Source: Candidatus Zixiibacteriota bacterium (lineage in GTDB: Bacteria > Zixibacteria > MSB-5A5 > GN15 > JACZUZ01). Taken from it: a stretch of DNA of 22,447 bases. The notes below the pieces were generated by a model. The model made no database searches and had not been told where the DNA came from. It worked only from the letters and a program-made list of their open reading frames with translations. A program made the translations under genes and the position numbers. Shown here piece by piece: positions 8,167 to 15,639 of this stretch. The first letter of the stretch is position 1. Each line of letters starts with the position of its first letter. The stretch is from contig JACZUZ010000001.1 in the NCBI GenBank assembly GCA_022572905.1, positions 1-22,447 on the forward strand, written 5' to 3'.

Positions 8167-9171
8167 TCAGTGTCTGTTCGATTGACATAAGAACAAAGCC
8201 AGTTCGCGAATCGCTTCGGCTCCGCTAATGGCGCCGCCCGCGCCCCCCGCGCCTCCCGCCCCGCCTTTGATATCGGCTTCGGTTTTCGCCAGACGAGTAA
8301 TAGCGCTTTCGAGCTCGCTTTCCTTGAATCGACTTGCCTGGGATTTCAAGCGATTAATAAGCCAGGGCGGCGCTTGGGGTTGGCGACCCCCTTTGACCAA
8401 AAATAGCTTCATATAGTGATCGGAAATCCAGAATAGTATGCCGGTCGGACTCTCACCGGACAAAAGAAGCCGATCCAATGTCTTCAGCGCTCCGGTGGAG
8501 TTCATTGCGGATATTTGTTCAACCAACTGAAACACCGTTCTGCCGGAACCAGCCGAGCACACCCGAATTACGATGTCTTCGTTGATTCTTCCGTCCTTGC
8601 CTACATAGGCGATCAATTTCTCGGCTTCAGATGTTAAGGGTCCCAATTCGCCTTCGACGACATCCAGAAACTCGGCAAGAGCCGGTTGTGAGATCGCAAC
8701 CTGATTGTCTTTGAATATCCGGGCGGCCCTACGTTCGCTCTCGACGCGAGTGAGAAGCTTGAACTCTACAACGGTGACTCCTGATGAGAACTTCTTGAAG
8801 ATACTCGCAGTCTTGCGCGGTTTTTTGCTTGAACGTGTCCAGAATACGACCACCCGATCATCGGCCGGCGCTTTTAACGCTTTCAAAACAGAATCGACGC
8901 CCTTGGGGGACAGGCGTTGGGGATTCAGCGCTATTACCGCTTTGCGCTCGCCCAAAAGAGGCAGCGCCGCCAATTCGGCCAGAAGAACACCCACGCTATC
9001 TTCATTCAAATCGAGATTGTGAATATTGGTCGCGCGCAACGCTTCCGGCAAATATTGATTGCACAAAAAACGAATCGCTTCGCGCATGCGATAATCATCG
9101 TCGCCATAAAAATAATACGCCCCTGAAAAATTTCCGGCGCGCGTTGATCTGGCGAACTCATCGGGATTCAT
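8167..9171 (-). CDS. holA: DNA polymerase III delta subunit
   Basis: The 334-residue product matches HolA, the clamp-loader subunit that opens the beta sliding clamp. Seen: the start with YYFYGDDDYRMREAI; a middle ATPase-like fold without a P-loop (LLGERKAVIALNPQRLSP, VVVFWTRSSKKPRKTASIFKKF); the segment ELGPLTSEAEKLIAYVG; and the C-terminal collar helices (FQLVEQISAMNSTGALKTLDRLLLSGESP, then WISDHYMKLFLVKGG). Oddity: just after ADIKG near the C-terminus is a (Gly-Gly-Ala)4 run at residues 303-314 (nucleotides 8230-8265), where homologues have a short loop. A GAGGA abuts the ATG with almost no spacing. Confidence 0.93.
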   Translation of the reverse strand: MNPDEFARSTRAGNFSGAYYFYGDDDYRMREAIRFLCNQYLPEALRATNIHNLDLNEDSVGVLLAELAALPLLGERKAVIALNPQRLSPKGVDSVLKALKAPADDRVVVFWTRSSKKPRKTASIFKKFSSGVTVVEFKLLTRVESERRAARIFKDNQVAISQPALAEFLDVVEGELGPLTSEAEKLIAYVGKDGRINEDIVIRVCSAGSGRTVFQLVEQISAMNSTGALKTLDRLLLSGESPTGILFWISDHYMKLFLVKGGRQPQAPPWLINRLKSQASRFKESELESAITRLAKTEADIKGGAGGAGGAGGAISGAEAIRELALFLCQSNRH

Positions 9172-9327
9172 TCCTCAAGATAGCGCAACTTATTCCAAAG
9201 GCGCAAGACCCCGCCATACAATATGAGACACACGCCAATGACGAGACCTTGCGTGCACGGCAGATGTCCGGCTAGACTGAGTTCGCCGAAGTCACATCTG
9301 CCCTGAAAACGTTACCGTGGAGTCTTT

Positions 9328-9431
9328 GTAGGTCAAGAGCGTTTCGGTCTTGACTATGTCTTTACGGTTGCGAAGTGGACAATAGTCAAGACCGCGCGAA
9401 TGCGTTCCACGCACTCTGGGTCTTGACCTAC
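9328..9431. repeat. Nested inverted repeat with GTCAAGA cores
   Basis: The outer arms GTAGGTCAAGA (9328-9338) and TCTTGACCTAC (9421-9431) are perfect 11-base complements. The inner arms GGTCTTGACTA (9346-9356) and TAGTCAAGACC (9383-9393) are another perfect 11-base pair. All four arms share the GTCAAGA/TCTTGAC core, so the element can also pair in other registers. This is directly visible; its origin (REP-like or MITE-like element) is inference. Confidence 0.75.
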
Positions 9432-9485
9432 GAAGACAAGTTCTCTATCAGATTCTTCACTTCGTTCAGAATGACATTCGTTAGC

Positions 9486-9505
9486 GGCAGATGTCCAAAT
9501 CTGCC
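9486..9505. repeat. GGCAGAT hairpin repeat
   Basis: GGCAGAT (9486-9492), a six-base loop and ATCTGCC (9499-9505) form a perfect 7-bp hairpin. The same arm occurs as an inverted pair at 9259-9267/9294-9302, and a related one (CAGGGCAGA) at 21562-21584, so it seems a dispersed repeat family. Confidence 0.6.
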
Positions 9506-9562
9506 CGGCGCCTGACCTGCTGAATTTCGAAATTGATGTTGAGAGAGTTGAAGAAGAAATCG

Positions 9563-10033
9563 TCAATGCGGAGGATTTTGGGGAGTATCCAGACGCGGAA
9601 AGAGCGCGCGGTTGCGTTCCAACGGCGTCCATTCCAGCGAAAAGCGGTATTTATTGCGATACGAAATTGCTCTGGCGATGAAAGGCTGGAAGACATCTTC
9701 GAAGGCGCGCTCGTCGTTTACCTGCCGCACAACTTTGACATTGTCGCCAAAAATCTGAAGAGCTTTATCACCAAAGAGCTTGCGGTTCAAATCTACGAAC
9801 TCCAGCAGAGCCAACAGCGAGGCGAAATCGGTTTCATCCTGCCCGCCATCGAAAGGAGCCTTGAAGGATATCCCTAATTCGGGAATAATAAATGACACCA
9901 CCATTGGCTTCTGACAGTCTTCGGGTTCGTCGCGCATATATGATCCAAAGTAACAATCCATCAGATATTGATGATTGCAAATGGCGTGCCTCGAAAAGAC
10001 AACTCTCCTCCCGACTAAGTCATTGCGCAACAA
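9563..10033 (-). CDS. Unrecognised small protein with a possible degenerate RNase H-like fold
   Basis: This frame of up to 156 residues has normal amino-acid composition and is not a shadow of another gene. The start is uncertain. A TTG at 10033 gives 156 residues and the first in-frame ATG at 9961 gives 132. A strong GGGAGGAG at about 10005-10012 is not placed for either. I do not recognise a named family. The order of predicted elements resembles RNase HI: a strand with Asp26 (YLMDCYFG), two strands (PMVVSFII, GISFKAPF), a helix (ETDFASLLALLEFVDLN), a strand-turn-helix like the Asp70 region (LQIFGDNVKVVRQVN, Asp97), and FSLEWTPLERNRA, which resembles the W.P.ERN..AD end. The final catalytic Asp is absent, so the protein may be inactive. 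It is divergent to the FG-GAP gene. Confidence 0.65.
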   Translation of the reverse strand: MLRNDLVGRRVVFSRHAICNHQYLMDCYFGSYMRDEPEDCQKPMVVSFIIPELGISFKAPFDGGQDETDFASLLALLEFVDLNRKLFGDKALQIFGDNVKVVRQVNDERAFEDVFQPFIARAISYRNKYRFSLEWTPLERNRALFPRLDTPQNPPH

Positions 10034-10159
10034 TAGCTAGTTAATGTTTCGGCGCTGCCTTTGCCGGATTCTAGCTCGAATACGCAAAAGGGCGGCAAAA
10101 GCCTGCAGAAATTCTCATGTCTTGGAGTAGTCTCGTAGTAGTAACTATTCAGAATTCGA

Positions 10160-10189
10160 TTGACAATGCTGTCACAGGAAGAGTACCTT
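10160..10189 (+). promoter_or_regulatory. Candidate promoter for the FG-GAP/dockerin gene
   Basis: A perfect -35 TTGACA (10160-10165) is followed after 18 bases by a weak -10 TACCTT (10184-10189), about 75 bases before the start codon. Only the -35 is persuasive. Confidence 0.35.
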
Positions 10190-10263
10190 TCAAACAGAGA
10201 GTTCTCATGAGGCGCTAGATGCGTTTCAATCAAACAAGAACCGACCAAAGCGGGAGGTAATTA

Positions 10264-11937
10264 ATGTTTTGCTCCACAAACAAGAATCGCTTCAATCTAA
10301 TTTGGTTTATAGTGATTCTCACTCTTTGCGTTTGCTCAAGCGCTGATGCAGGTTGTCCTGTTGGAGATACTCTGGGTGGAGAAGCGCTTTCCGATGAATT
10401 TGGTTTCTCTGTTTCATTTGCCGGTGACGTCGATGGAGACGGTCTTGCGGACATCATTATAGGAGCGCCGCTTAACGACGAAAGTGGAGTTGACGCAGGC
10501 AAGGCATATGTGTTTTCAGCCGTAAACGGCGATACAATATATACCTTTACTGGAGCGAACGCATCGGATAAATTCGGTTTCGCAGTTTCGTCCGCTGGGG
10601 ACATTAATAATGATGGCTTCATGGACATAATGATAAGCGCTCCGCTGAATGACGATGGTGGAGAGAACACTGGTAAGGTGTATGTTTTCTCAGGCAAGAC
10701 AGGGGATACTCTATTTGTATTTACAGGCGAATCATCATTTGACGATTTCGGGTTCTCATTAGCAAACGTTGGCTTTTTCAACAACGACGGATTTACGGAC
10801 ATTATGATCAGCGCTCCGTTAAACGACGATGGCGGAGAGAACTCCGGTAAAGTGTATGTTTTCTCGGGTAGTTCCGGTGAAATTCTTCATACATTTAATG
10901 GTGAAGCGCCCCATGATCAATTTGGACATTCCATATCTTCCGCAGGTGATGTAAACAATGATGGTTTCGCCGATGTGATAATTGGTGCGCACCACTTTGA
11001 CAATGGCGGCGAAGGCGTCGGCCGAGTTTATGTATTTTCCGGACTCACAGGCGATACACTAAATGTATTTACCGGCAGCCAGGCATGGGACTTTCTCGGA
11101 ATCTCAGTCGCAAACGCGGGTGATGTAAACAACGACGGCTATGATGACATTGTGATGGGAGCGATCGTGGATCCTCCAATAGAAATTCTCCCTGGCAAAG
11201 CGTATGTGATCTCAGGCCGGACCTGGGATACATTGCATGTCCTGACTACACAAATCAAATATATGGACTTATTTGGAATCTCGGTTGCCGCGGCAGGGGA
11301 TGTAGATAATGACGGTTTCGACGACATTCTTATCGGAGCGATTTCGTATCTCAACGGAACATTTGTTGAAAAAGGTGCAAAAGTCTATATCTTTTCCGGA
11401 TTAACCGGCGACTCTCTGTTTGTTTACTCCTCACAGGATGTGGGTAATGGTTTCGGACTGAGAGTAAGCTCTGCGGGAGATGTAAACGGCGACGGTAATG
11501 TCGAGATCATCGTGAGCGCAAAGAACGATAACAGTAGAACCGGCAAGGCGTATGTGCTTTATCTGGGTGACAATGACAGTGATAATTTCTACTATCAATG
11601 CGACAATTGCCCCAACATTCCGAACCCGTCCCAGAAAGACACCGACGGAGACGGGATTGGCGACGCCTGTGATTTCTGCCCTCTCGACCCGGTCAATGAT
11701 TGTTGTTGTTACCTCGCTGGTGACGCTGACGATGGCGGGGATGTCAGTGTCGGTGACGCCACTTACATTATCAAGTATATATTCCAGAGCGGAGCGAAGC
11801 CTGTGTGTTGCGATCAAGCTGACGCCGACGGCGGTGGTGATGTGAACATGGGTGACGCCACTTTCATTGTAAAATATATCTTCCAAAGCGGAATCTCTCC
11901 GAGTTGTCCGCAACCAGACGATCTGGTATGTGGGTGA
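10264..11937 (+). CDS. Secreted FG-GAP repeat protein with thrombospondin type 3 repeat and C-terminal dockerin
   Basis: The 557-residue product has a signal peptide (hydrophobic core 11-23, cleavage probably after SSADA near 29). About seven FG-GAP/integrin-alpha-like repeats follow, each ~57 residues (from ~44, 102, 159, 218, 276, 335 and 396), with the calcium-loop pattern [15 protein letters not shown] thrombospondin type-3-like segment comes next ([23 protein letters not shown]; 441-479). The end is a dockerin-like pair of EF-hand half-repeats ([24 protein letters not shown] and [23 protein letters not shown]; 486-543). Such proteins form extracellular calcium-stabilised propellers; dockerins normally bind cohesins, and none is visible here. 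The ATG has an excellent ribosome binding site (GGGAGGT, 10252-10258). It is the only large plus-strand gene and converges with dgt. Repeats 2 and 3 are nearly identical in part, suggesting recent internal duplication. Confidence 0.93.
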   Translation: MFCSTNKNRFNLIWFIVILTLCVCSSADAGCPVGDTLGGEALSDEFGFSVSFAGDVDGDGLADIIIGAPLNDESGVDAGKAYVFSAVNGDTIYTFTGANASDKFGFAVSSAGDINNDGFMDIMISAPLNDDGGENTGKVYVFSGKTGDTLFVFTGESSFDDFGFSLANVGFFNNDGFTDIMISAPLNDDGGENSGKVYVFSGSSGEILHTFNGEAPHDQFGHSISSAGDVNNDGFADVIIGAHHFDNGGEGVGRVYVFSGLTGDTLNVFTGSQAWDFLGISVANAGDVNNDGYDDIVMGAIVDPPIEILPGKAYVISGRTWDTLHVLTTQIKYMDLFGISVAAAGDVDNDGFDDILIGAISYLNGTFVEKGAKVYIFSGLTGDSLFVYSSQDVGNGFGLRVSSAGDVNGDGNVEIIVSAKNDNSRTGKAYVLYLGDNDSDNFYYQCDNCPNIPNPSQKDTDGDGIGDACDFCPLDPVNDCCCYLAGDADDGGDVSVGDATYIIKYIFQSGAKPVCCDQADADGGGDVNMGDATFIVKYIFQSGISPSCPQPDDLVCG

Positions 11938-11976
11938 TCGGCCCGGCGCCGTGCTGTCAATAGAAAAAACTTCTTG

Positions 11977-13134
11977 TCAATCCGATGTCGATGACACGCC
12001 ATTCTGCAACTTCTGATATTGAATCTCCGCGAAGCGGTCGGTCATCCCGGCAATGTAATCCGCAACGAGTCTTGGGGTCGATTCGGTATTGAGTTTGGCT
12101 TTTGCGTTATCTGGAATCCTTTCCGGTCGCTCGCTGAAGAATGAGAAAAGCGCATGAATAATTTGCGAGCCTTCATCCGCCATCGCTTTTACTCTCGGAT
12201 GGGCGTAGACCCTTTCAGCCAGGAATGTTCGCAGTTCGGCTAGTTCCGAGTTCAAACTCTCGGAAAACGCTACAAGTTTTATTTTTGTCTGTCTGACTTT
12301 CTCCAGCGAATCAATTCCCTCTCTTTCCAACGCGCGGGTAACGCTCGCGACAAGATCCCCAATCTGACGACTCACTAGCCGCCTTACCAGGTCATAGCGG
12401 CGCATTTCAGCGCTTATGCGGGGATACTGAGAGGCGGACTTTCTTATCTCTCTCCTGCAAATGGAGAGAGTTTCCAGCTCACTTATTTCTATTAAACCGT
12501 TCGCCAGAGCGTCATCAATATCGTGACTGTTGTAAGCAACTTGATCCGCTATATCCACAATTGAAGCCTCAAGCGACGGACCTGTCCCCGGAGGAAATTC
12601 TGTTTCATCAAACTTCGCTCCGGACGTCTCATGCCGCGCGATTCCCTCGCGAACCTCGTAACTAAGATTTAATCCCGGATAATCCGGATAGCGCGATTCC
12701 AATTGGTCAACAATCTTCAGCGATTGCGTGTTATGGTTAAAACCCCCTGAATCAGAAAGAAGATTGTCCAGCGCCTCTTCCCCGGCATGACCAAAGGGTG
12801 TATGCCCCAGATCATGCGCAAGCGCTATCGCTTCGGCAAGACTTTCGTTTAGCGCCAGCGAACGCGCCACACTGCGGCAGACCTGCGAGACCTCGATCGT
12901 ATGAGTTAACCGCGTGCGATAATGATCTCCTTCAGAGTTTACAAAGACCTGAGTTTTGTATTCCATCCGCCGGAACGCCTTGGAATGGATAATCCTGTCG
13001 CAGTCGCGCTGAAAGCAGGTGCGATGAGAGCTTTCGGACATCGGATGAACTCTGCCCTGGCTATCGGCGGATTTCATCGCATAAGGCGCGAGTGTTTCGC
13101 GCTCTGTGTTTTCCATTCTCTCTCGAATTAACAT
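11977..13134 (-). CDS. dgt: Deoxyguanosinetriphosphate triphosphohydrolase-like HD-domain protein
   Basis: The 385-residue product belongs to the dGTPase/SAMHD1-like HD superfamily, which hydrolyses dNTPs to nucleoside and triphosphate. Seen: an N-terminal DCDRIIHSKAFRRMEYKTQVF; metal ligands H78 (TRLTHTIEV), H107-D108 (AHDLGHTPFGHAGE) and D197 (DIADQVAYNSHDIDDA); H134 in FNHNTQSLKI; and a helical C-terminus. Length fits the bacterial type that lacks the E. coli-specific insertions. The real substrate cannot be told from sequence. The ATG at 13134 has a modest AGGGA site. It starts 31 bases after the end of the outer-membrane cluster, so it may be its last gene, and it converges with the FG-GAP gene. 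Confidence 0.93.
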   Translation of the reverse strand: MLIRERMENTERETLAPYAMKSADSQGRVHPMSESSHRTCFQRDCDRIIHSKAFRRMEYKTQVFVNSEGDHYRTRLTHTIEVSQVCRSVARSLALNESLAEAIALAHDLGHTPFGHAGEEALDNLLSDSGGFNHNTQSLKIVDQLESRYPDYPGLNLSYEVREGIARHETSGAKFDETEFPPGTGPSLEASIVDIADQVAYNSHDIDDALANGLIEISELETLSICRREIRKSASQYPRISAEMRRYDLVRRLVSRQIGDLVASVTRALEREGIDSLEKVRQTKIKLVAFSESLNSELAELRTFLAERVYAHPRVKAMADEGSQIIHALFSFFSERPERIPDNAKAKLNTESTPRLVADYIAGMTDRFAEIQYQKLQNGVSSTSD

Positions 13135-13165
13135 TCGGTTTTCCCTGTCTGGCGCCTCGATATAA

Positions 13166-14011
13166 TTAGTTCCCCGGCGCTCCTGAGTAATATACGATGG
13201 AGATGTTTTGTGAATAGCCTAAAGTTGGATGATACGACCCTGAATAAATAATTCCGTATTTTGATTGGCGAATTTCTAAACCGCCGCCATAAATCAAAGG
13301 ATGCGAACTAACTCCCCAGAATAAATCAGCGGCTTTGCCAACCGGTACTATCTGCCCGAGGCCAAGAACGGGTTTCTTGTTTTCTCTCAGAGTAATCCTG
13401 GCGCTGGTTCGAAGCTTTGCGCCCCGGGCCTCAGCATATAGGCTTCCCTCAATTTCCTCTTCCGGAGCGGAAGACACGAAACTCGGGCGATTCAGGTTAT
13501 CAACTACGATACTCACCAGCGCATGGCGAGTTGTAAGTCCTGCGCTGAGGCCGAGCGAAACGGCGTTAAGAGACGAATAACTGGCCCCAAAATCGTATGA
13601 TCTGAATGATCCGATCAGCGCCAGCGAGAATTTATTAACGTAATAAGCGACCGCTCCGCGCGCTGTTTTCTCTGCGAAGCCTTTGGATCTTCCAAACTGC
13701 TGAACTCCGAATGAAAATCCGGCCCTGTTCCTGCGAAACGCCCAGGCCAAATATCCCGCGTCAAGTTCCTTAAGCTCAAAGCGCCTTTCCGCTCCGGCCT
13801 CCAGATACCATTGTCCATCACCGAGCGCTATTCCCGGCGCCCGCAAGTAATCACTCGCTGTTGCGCTCGAAAGCGAAATAGCGCCACCCATACCGCGACT
13901 TCGACCACCGGATAATTGGAAAGCGCTAACTTCCGCACATAAACATTGACACATAATCAAAACCACAACCGTTGGCGCTTTTGAATTTACTTTTCTCATA
14001 AATTCATTCAT
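13166..14011 (-). CDS. Predicted outer-membrane beta-barrel protein (PorV/FadL-like pattern)
   Basis: The 281-residue product has an N-terminal signal peptide (basic MRKVNSK, hydrophobic core, cleavage after EVSAF or near it, ~31). Then comes GGRSRGMGGAISLSSATASDYLRAPG, the pattern that opens many PorV/PorQ/FadL-like barrels. The rest alternates polar and hydrophobic residues in many short strands and ends in an aromatic strand (NISIVYYSG). Outer-membrane location is well supported; the function is not known. The first ATG (14011) overlaps the stop of the preceding gene as ATGA. A second ATG four codons later would place the basic residues at the very start. Third gene of a tight cluster with the lamin-tail protein and a larger barrel. 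Confidence 0.72.
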   Translation of the reverse strand: MNEFMRKVNSKAPTVVVLIMCQCLCAEVSAFQLSGGRSRGMGGAISLSSATASDYLRAPGIALGDGQWYLEAGAERRFELKELDAGYLAWAFRRNRAGFSFGVQQFGRSKGFAEKTARGAVAYYVNKFSLALIGSFRSYDFGASYSSLNAVSLGLSAGLTTRHALVSIVVDNLNRPSFVSSAPEEEIEGSLYAEARGAKLRTSARITLRENKKPVLGLGQIVPVGKAADLFWGVSSHPLIYGGGLEIRQSKYGIIYSGSYHPTLGYSQNISIVYYSGAPGN

Positions 14012-15639
14012 CGCGCGACCACTACTGTTTTCTTAGCCGATGCTACACCCTCGATTTTGAGAAGTACAATATAGATTCCGATGGGCGCCCGCTTGCCAGA
14101 GTTGTCTTTCCCATCCCAGCCGACCCTGCCATCAAATGGAGCCCCATCAAAGAGCGTTCGAATTTCATTTCCCTGCGTGTCAAAAATAGTAATTTCAAAA
14201 TTATCGCCCGGCGTTGAAACAAATTCAATGTATGCGGTATCCTCGAACATATCTCCGTCAGGCGAAAATGGATCAGGCGATATGGTGACTTCAAGCCCGT
14301 TTCCACTCGGTGACAACAACGTGACATTTGTGGCTCCGGGCGTCCCCCCCGGCGACTCAGAACGTCCCCACAAGTCTTGCCGACCTGGCTCCTCGCTCCT
14401 GCTCCAGGTAATATTTGATCCGTAAACAGTTGCGTAGCTGAAACTATCTGCGAGAATTCCCAAGTGATCTATTAGTCGAACAATGTCTCCAGAATTGTTA
14501 AGCGTACGCCAGCCACCTACTTCGATTGTCGATACCATCGCCTGAGGATAACTTTCCAGAAAAGCGCTTTCACTTTTAGTAAGGACAACATATTCACCGG
14601 GCATTATTAAATATCCAAAAAGATCAATATCTTTGACGTCAACAGAATCGCCGACCATCCATTGACCAATATCGATTGTCGTATCAGATATATTCTTGAT
14701 TTCGATCCATTCAGGCGTGGGTGAAATCGGATCGGCGAGGAATTCAGTCAGCGCTATTGGAGGAAACTTCGCTCCGGGAGCTTGAACTATTTTGAAATTG
14801 TCGCCCGGACGGTCATCCGACCCGACGATTTGAATCCCAACGGTCTCATAAATGTTAGGAAGGATTAGTTCAAGAAAAACAGTTCCCGAACGACCAGAGT
14901 CAAGAGGTAAAATCTCAACACACGCCAGCGTATCTCCGCTGAGCGCCGTTTGGTCATTGTCAAGCTGGGGATTAAGAAGTACGGCAACACACGCTCCGGG
15001 AAGAGCCGCAAGTCCAGAGTTGACTATAATGATTTCAATTCGTGTGATTTCTTTAGATACTTTTCTGAATGTAACAATTCCGAGGCTCCAATTCAACGCA
15101 TCGGGCGTGATTGCGTTCATCCGACCGGGTGTCGATCCTTCGGAGCTACTAGATTGCGCAATACTATCTGTCGCGGGCGTATATCTTTCCCAGGACACTC
15201 CATCGGCGCCTGAGCTTGTCCATGTTAACACCGAACTATCGCCGAAGGCGCTCTTCAATACAACTTGCCCAGATACGTTTAACAGTTTGAATGTCCCCTC
15301 CATGAGCGGATAATCTTCGGAAGCTTCGTCGCCCCATACACCTGAGCCATCGCCCCAGATCATTTCAAATTGTGACGCGTTACGCGCTATTACCGCATAA
15401 CTTTTTGCGTTTATTAGTCCAAGCGGCGCCATGCCAATACTGTCAGCGCCAATACTTAGGAAGAAAAAGCTAAGCAATGCGTCGTCAGTGGAATCATTGT
15501 ATAGCTCAACCCACTCCAATCCGACATCACTGCCCGGTTCGTTAGAAAGAACTTCATTTACGATTACACCTGCTGACGCTTTTGCGGTTAACGTAATCAC
15601 CAGTATCACAGATGCTATACTTATTCGAAACATTACCAT
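14008..15639 (-). CDS. Secreted protein with two lamin-tail domains and a C-terminal FlgD-like Ig domain
   Basis: The 543-residue product has a signal peptide (1-~23, ending ASAG). Two lamin-tail (LTD)-type domains follow, at about 24-172 (VIVNEVLSNEPG..EWVELYN) and 293-437 (IALTEFLADPISPTPEWIEIKN..WMVGD), separated by an Ig/CARDB-like segment (~188-285). The C-terminus (~450-541) reads SPDPFSPDGD, ...FEITIFDTQGNEIRTLFDG..., VGWDGKDNSGKRAPIGIYIVLL, a FlgD-like Ig domain common as a cell-surface or secretion-associated tail in Bacteroidetes-like lineages. LTDs in bacteria are extracellular and are often found beside nucleases or adhesins; their ligand is uncertain. The start overlaps the preceding barrel gene by seven bases (alternative ATG two codons later), and its stop overlaps the next gene. 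Confidence 0.8.
   Translation of the reverse strand: MVMFRISIASVILVITLTAKASAGVIVNEVLSNEPGSDVGLEWVELYNDSTDDALLSFFFLSIGADSIGMAPLGLINAKSYAVIARNASQFEMIWGDGSGVWGDEASEDYPLMEGTFKLLNVSGQVVLKSAFGDSSVLTWTSSGADGVSWERYTPATDSIAQSSSSEGSTPGRMNAITPDALNWSLGIVTFRKVSKEITRIEIIIVNSGLAALPGACVAVLLNPQLDNDQTALSGDTLACVEILPLDSGRSGTVFLELILPNIYETVGIQIVGSDDRPGDNFKIVQAPGAKFPPIALTEFLADPISPTPEWIEIKNISDTTIDIGQWMVGDSVDVKDIDLFGYLIMPGEYVVLTKSESAFLESYPQAMVSTIEVGGWRTLNNSGDIVRLIDHLGILADSFSYATVYGSNITWSRSEEPGRQDLWGRSESPGGTPGATNVTLLSPSGNGLEVTISPDPFSPDGDMFEDTAYIEFVSTPGDNFEITIFDTQGNEIRTLFDGAPFDGRVGWDGKDNSGKRAPIGIYIVLLKIEGVASAKKTVVVAR

Larger units (their letters stand above)
9172..9562. other. Gene-free intergenic stretch rich in inverted and dispersed repeats
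   Basis: No credible protein gene is seen between holA and the small gene at 9563. The stretch holds three copies of a GGCAGAT arm (two as an inverted pair at 9259-9267 / 9294-9302, one as a hairpin at 9486-9505) and a nested inverted repeat at 9328-9431. It also holds a sequence at about 9452-9478 whose reverse translation contains CHSERSEES, a peptide familiar from spurious ORFs over dispersed intergenic repeats. It looks like a small repeat-insertion site. Confidence 0.65.

Noticed and set aside
9354..9632. Minus-strand frame containing CHSERSEES
   Set aside because: This peptide is typical of spurious frames across dispersed intergenic repeats, and the DNA here is a set of inverted repeats.
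10015..10248. 77-codon minus-strand frame upstream of the FG-GAP gene
   Set aside because: No motif, odd composition with many Cys/Tyr/Ser, no ribosome binding site, and it overlaps the promoter region and the neighbouring gene.
10230..10802. 190-codon minus-strand frame inside the FG-GAP gene
   Set aside because: It is a repeat-derived shadow of the FG-GAP repeats; the plus strand has the signal peptide, ribosome binding site and calcium-loop motifs.
11431..11913. 160-codon minus-strand frame opposite the dockerin end
   Set aside because: It is antisense to clear thrombospondin-3 and dockerin motifs, with repetitive composition.
10251..11930. CRISPR-like or satellite repeat array
   Set aside because: The repeated DNA is in frame and encodes FG-GAP protein repeats of ~57 residues; there are no constant short repeats with spacers anywhere in the window.
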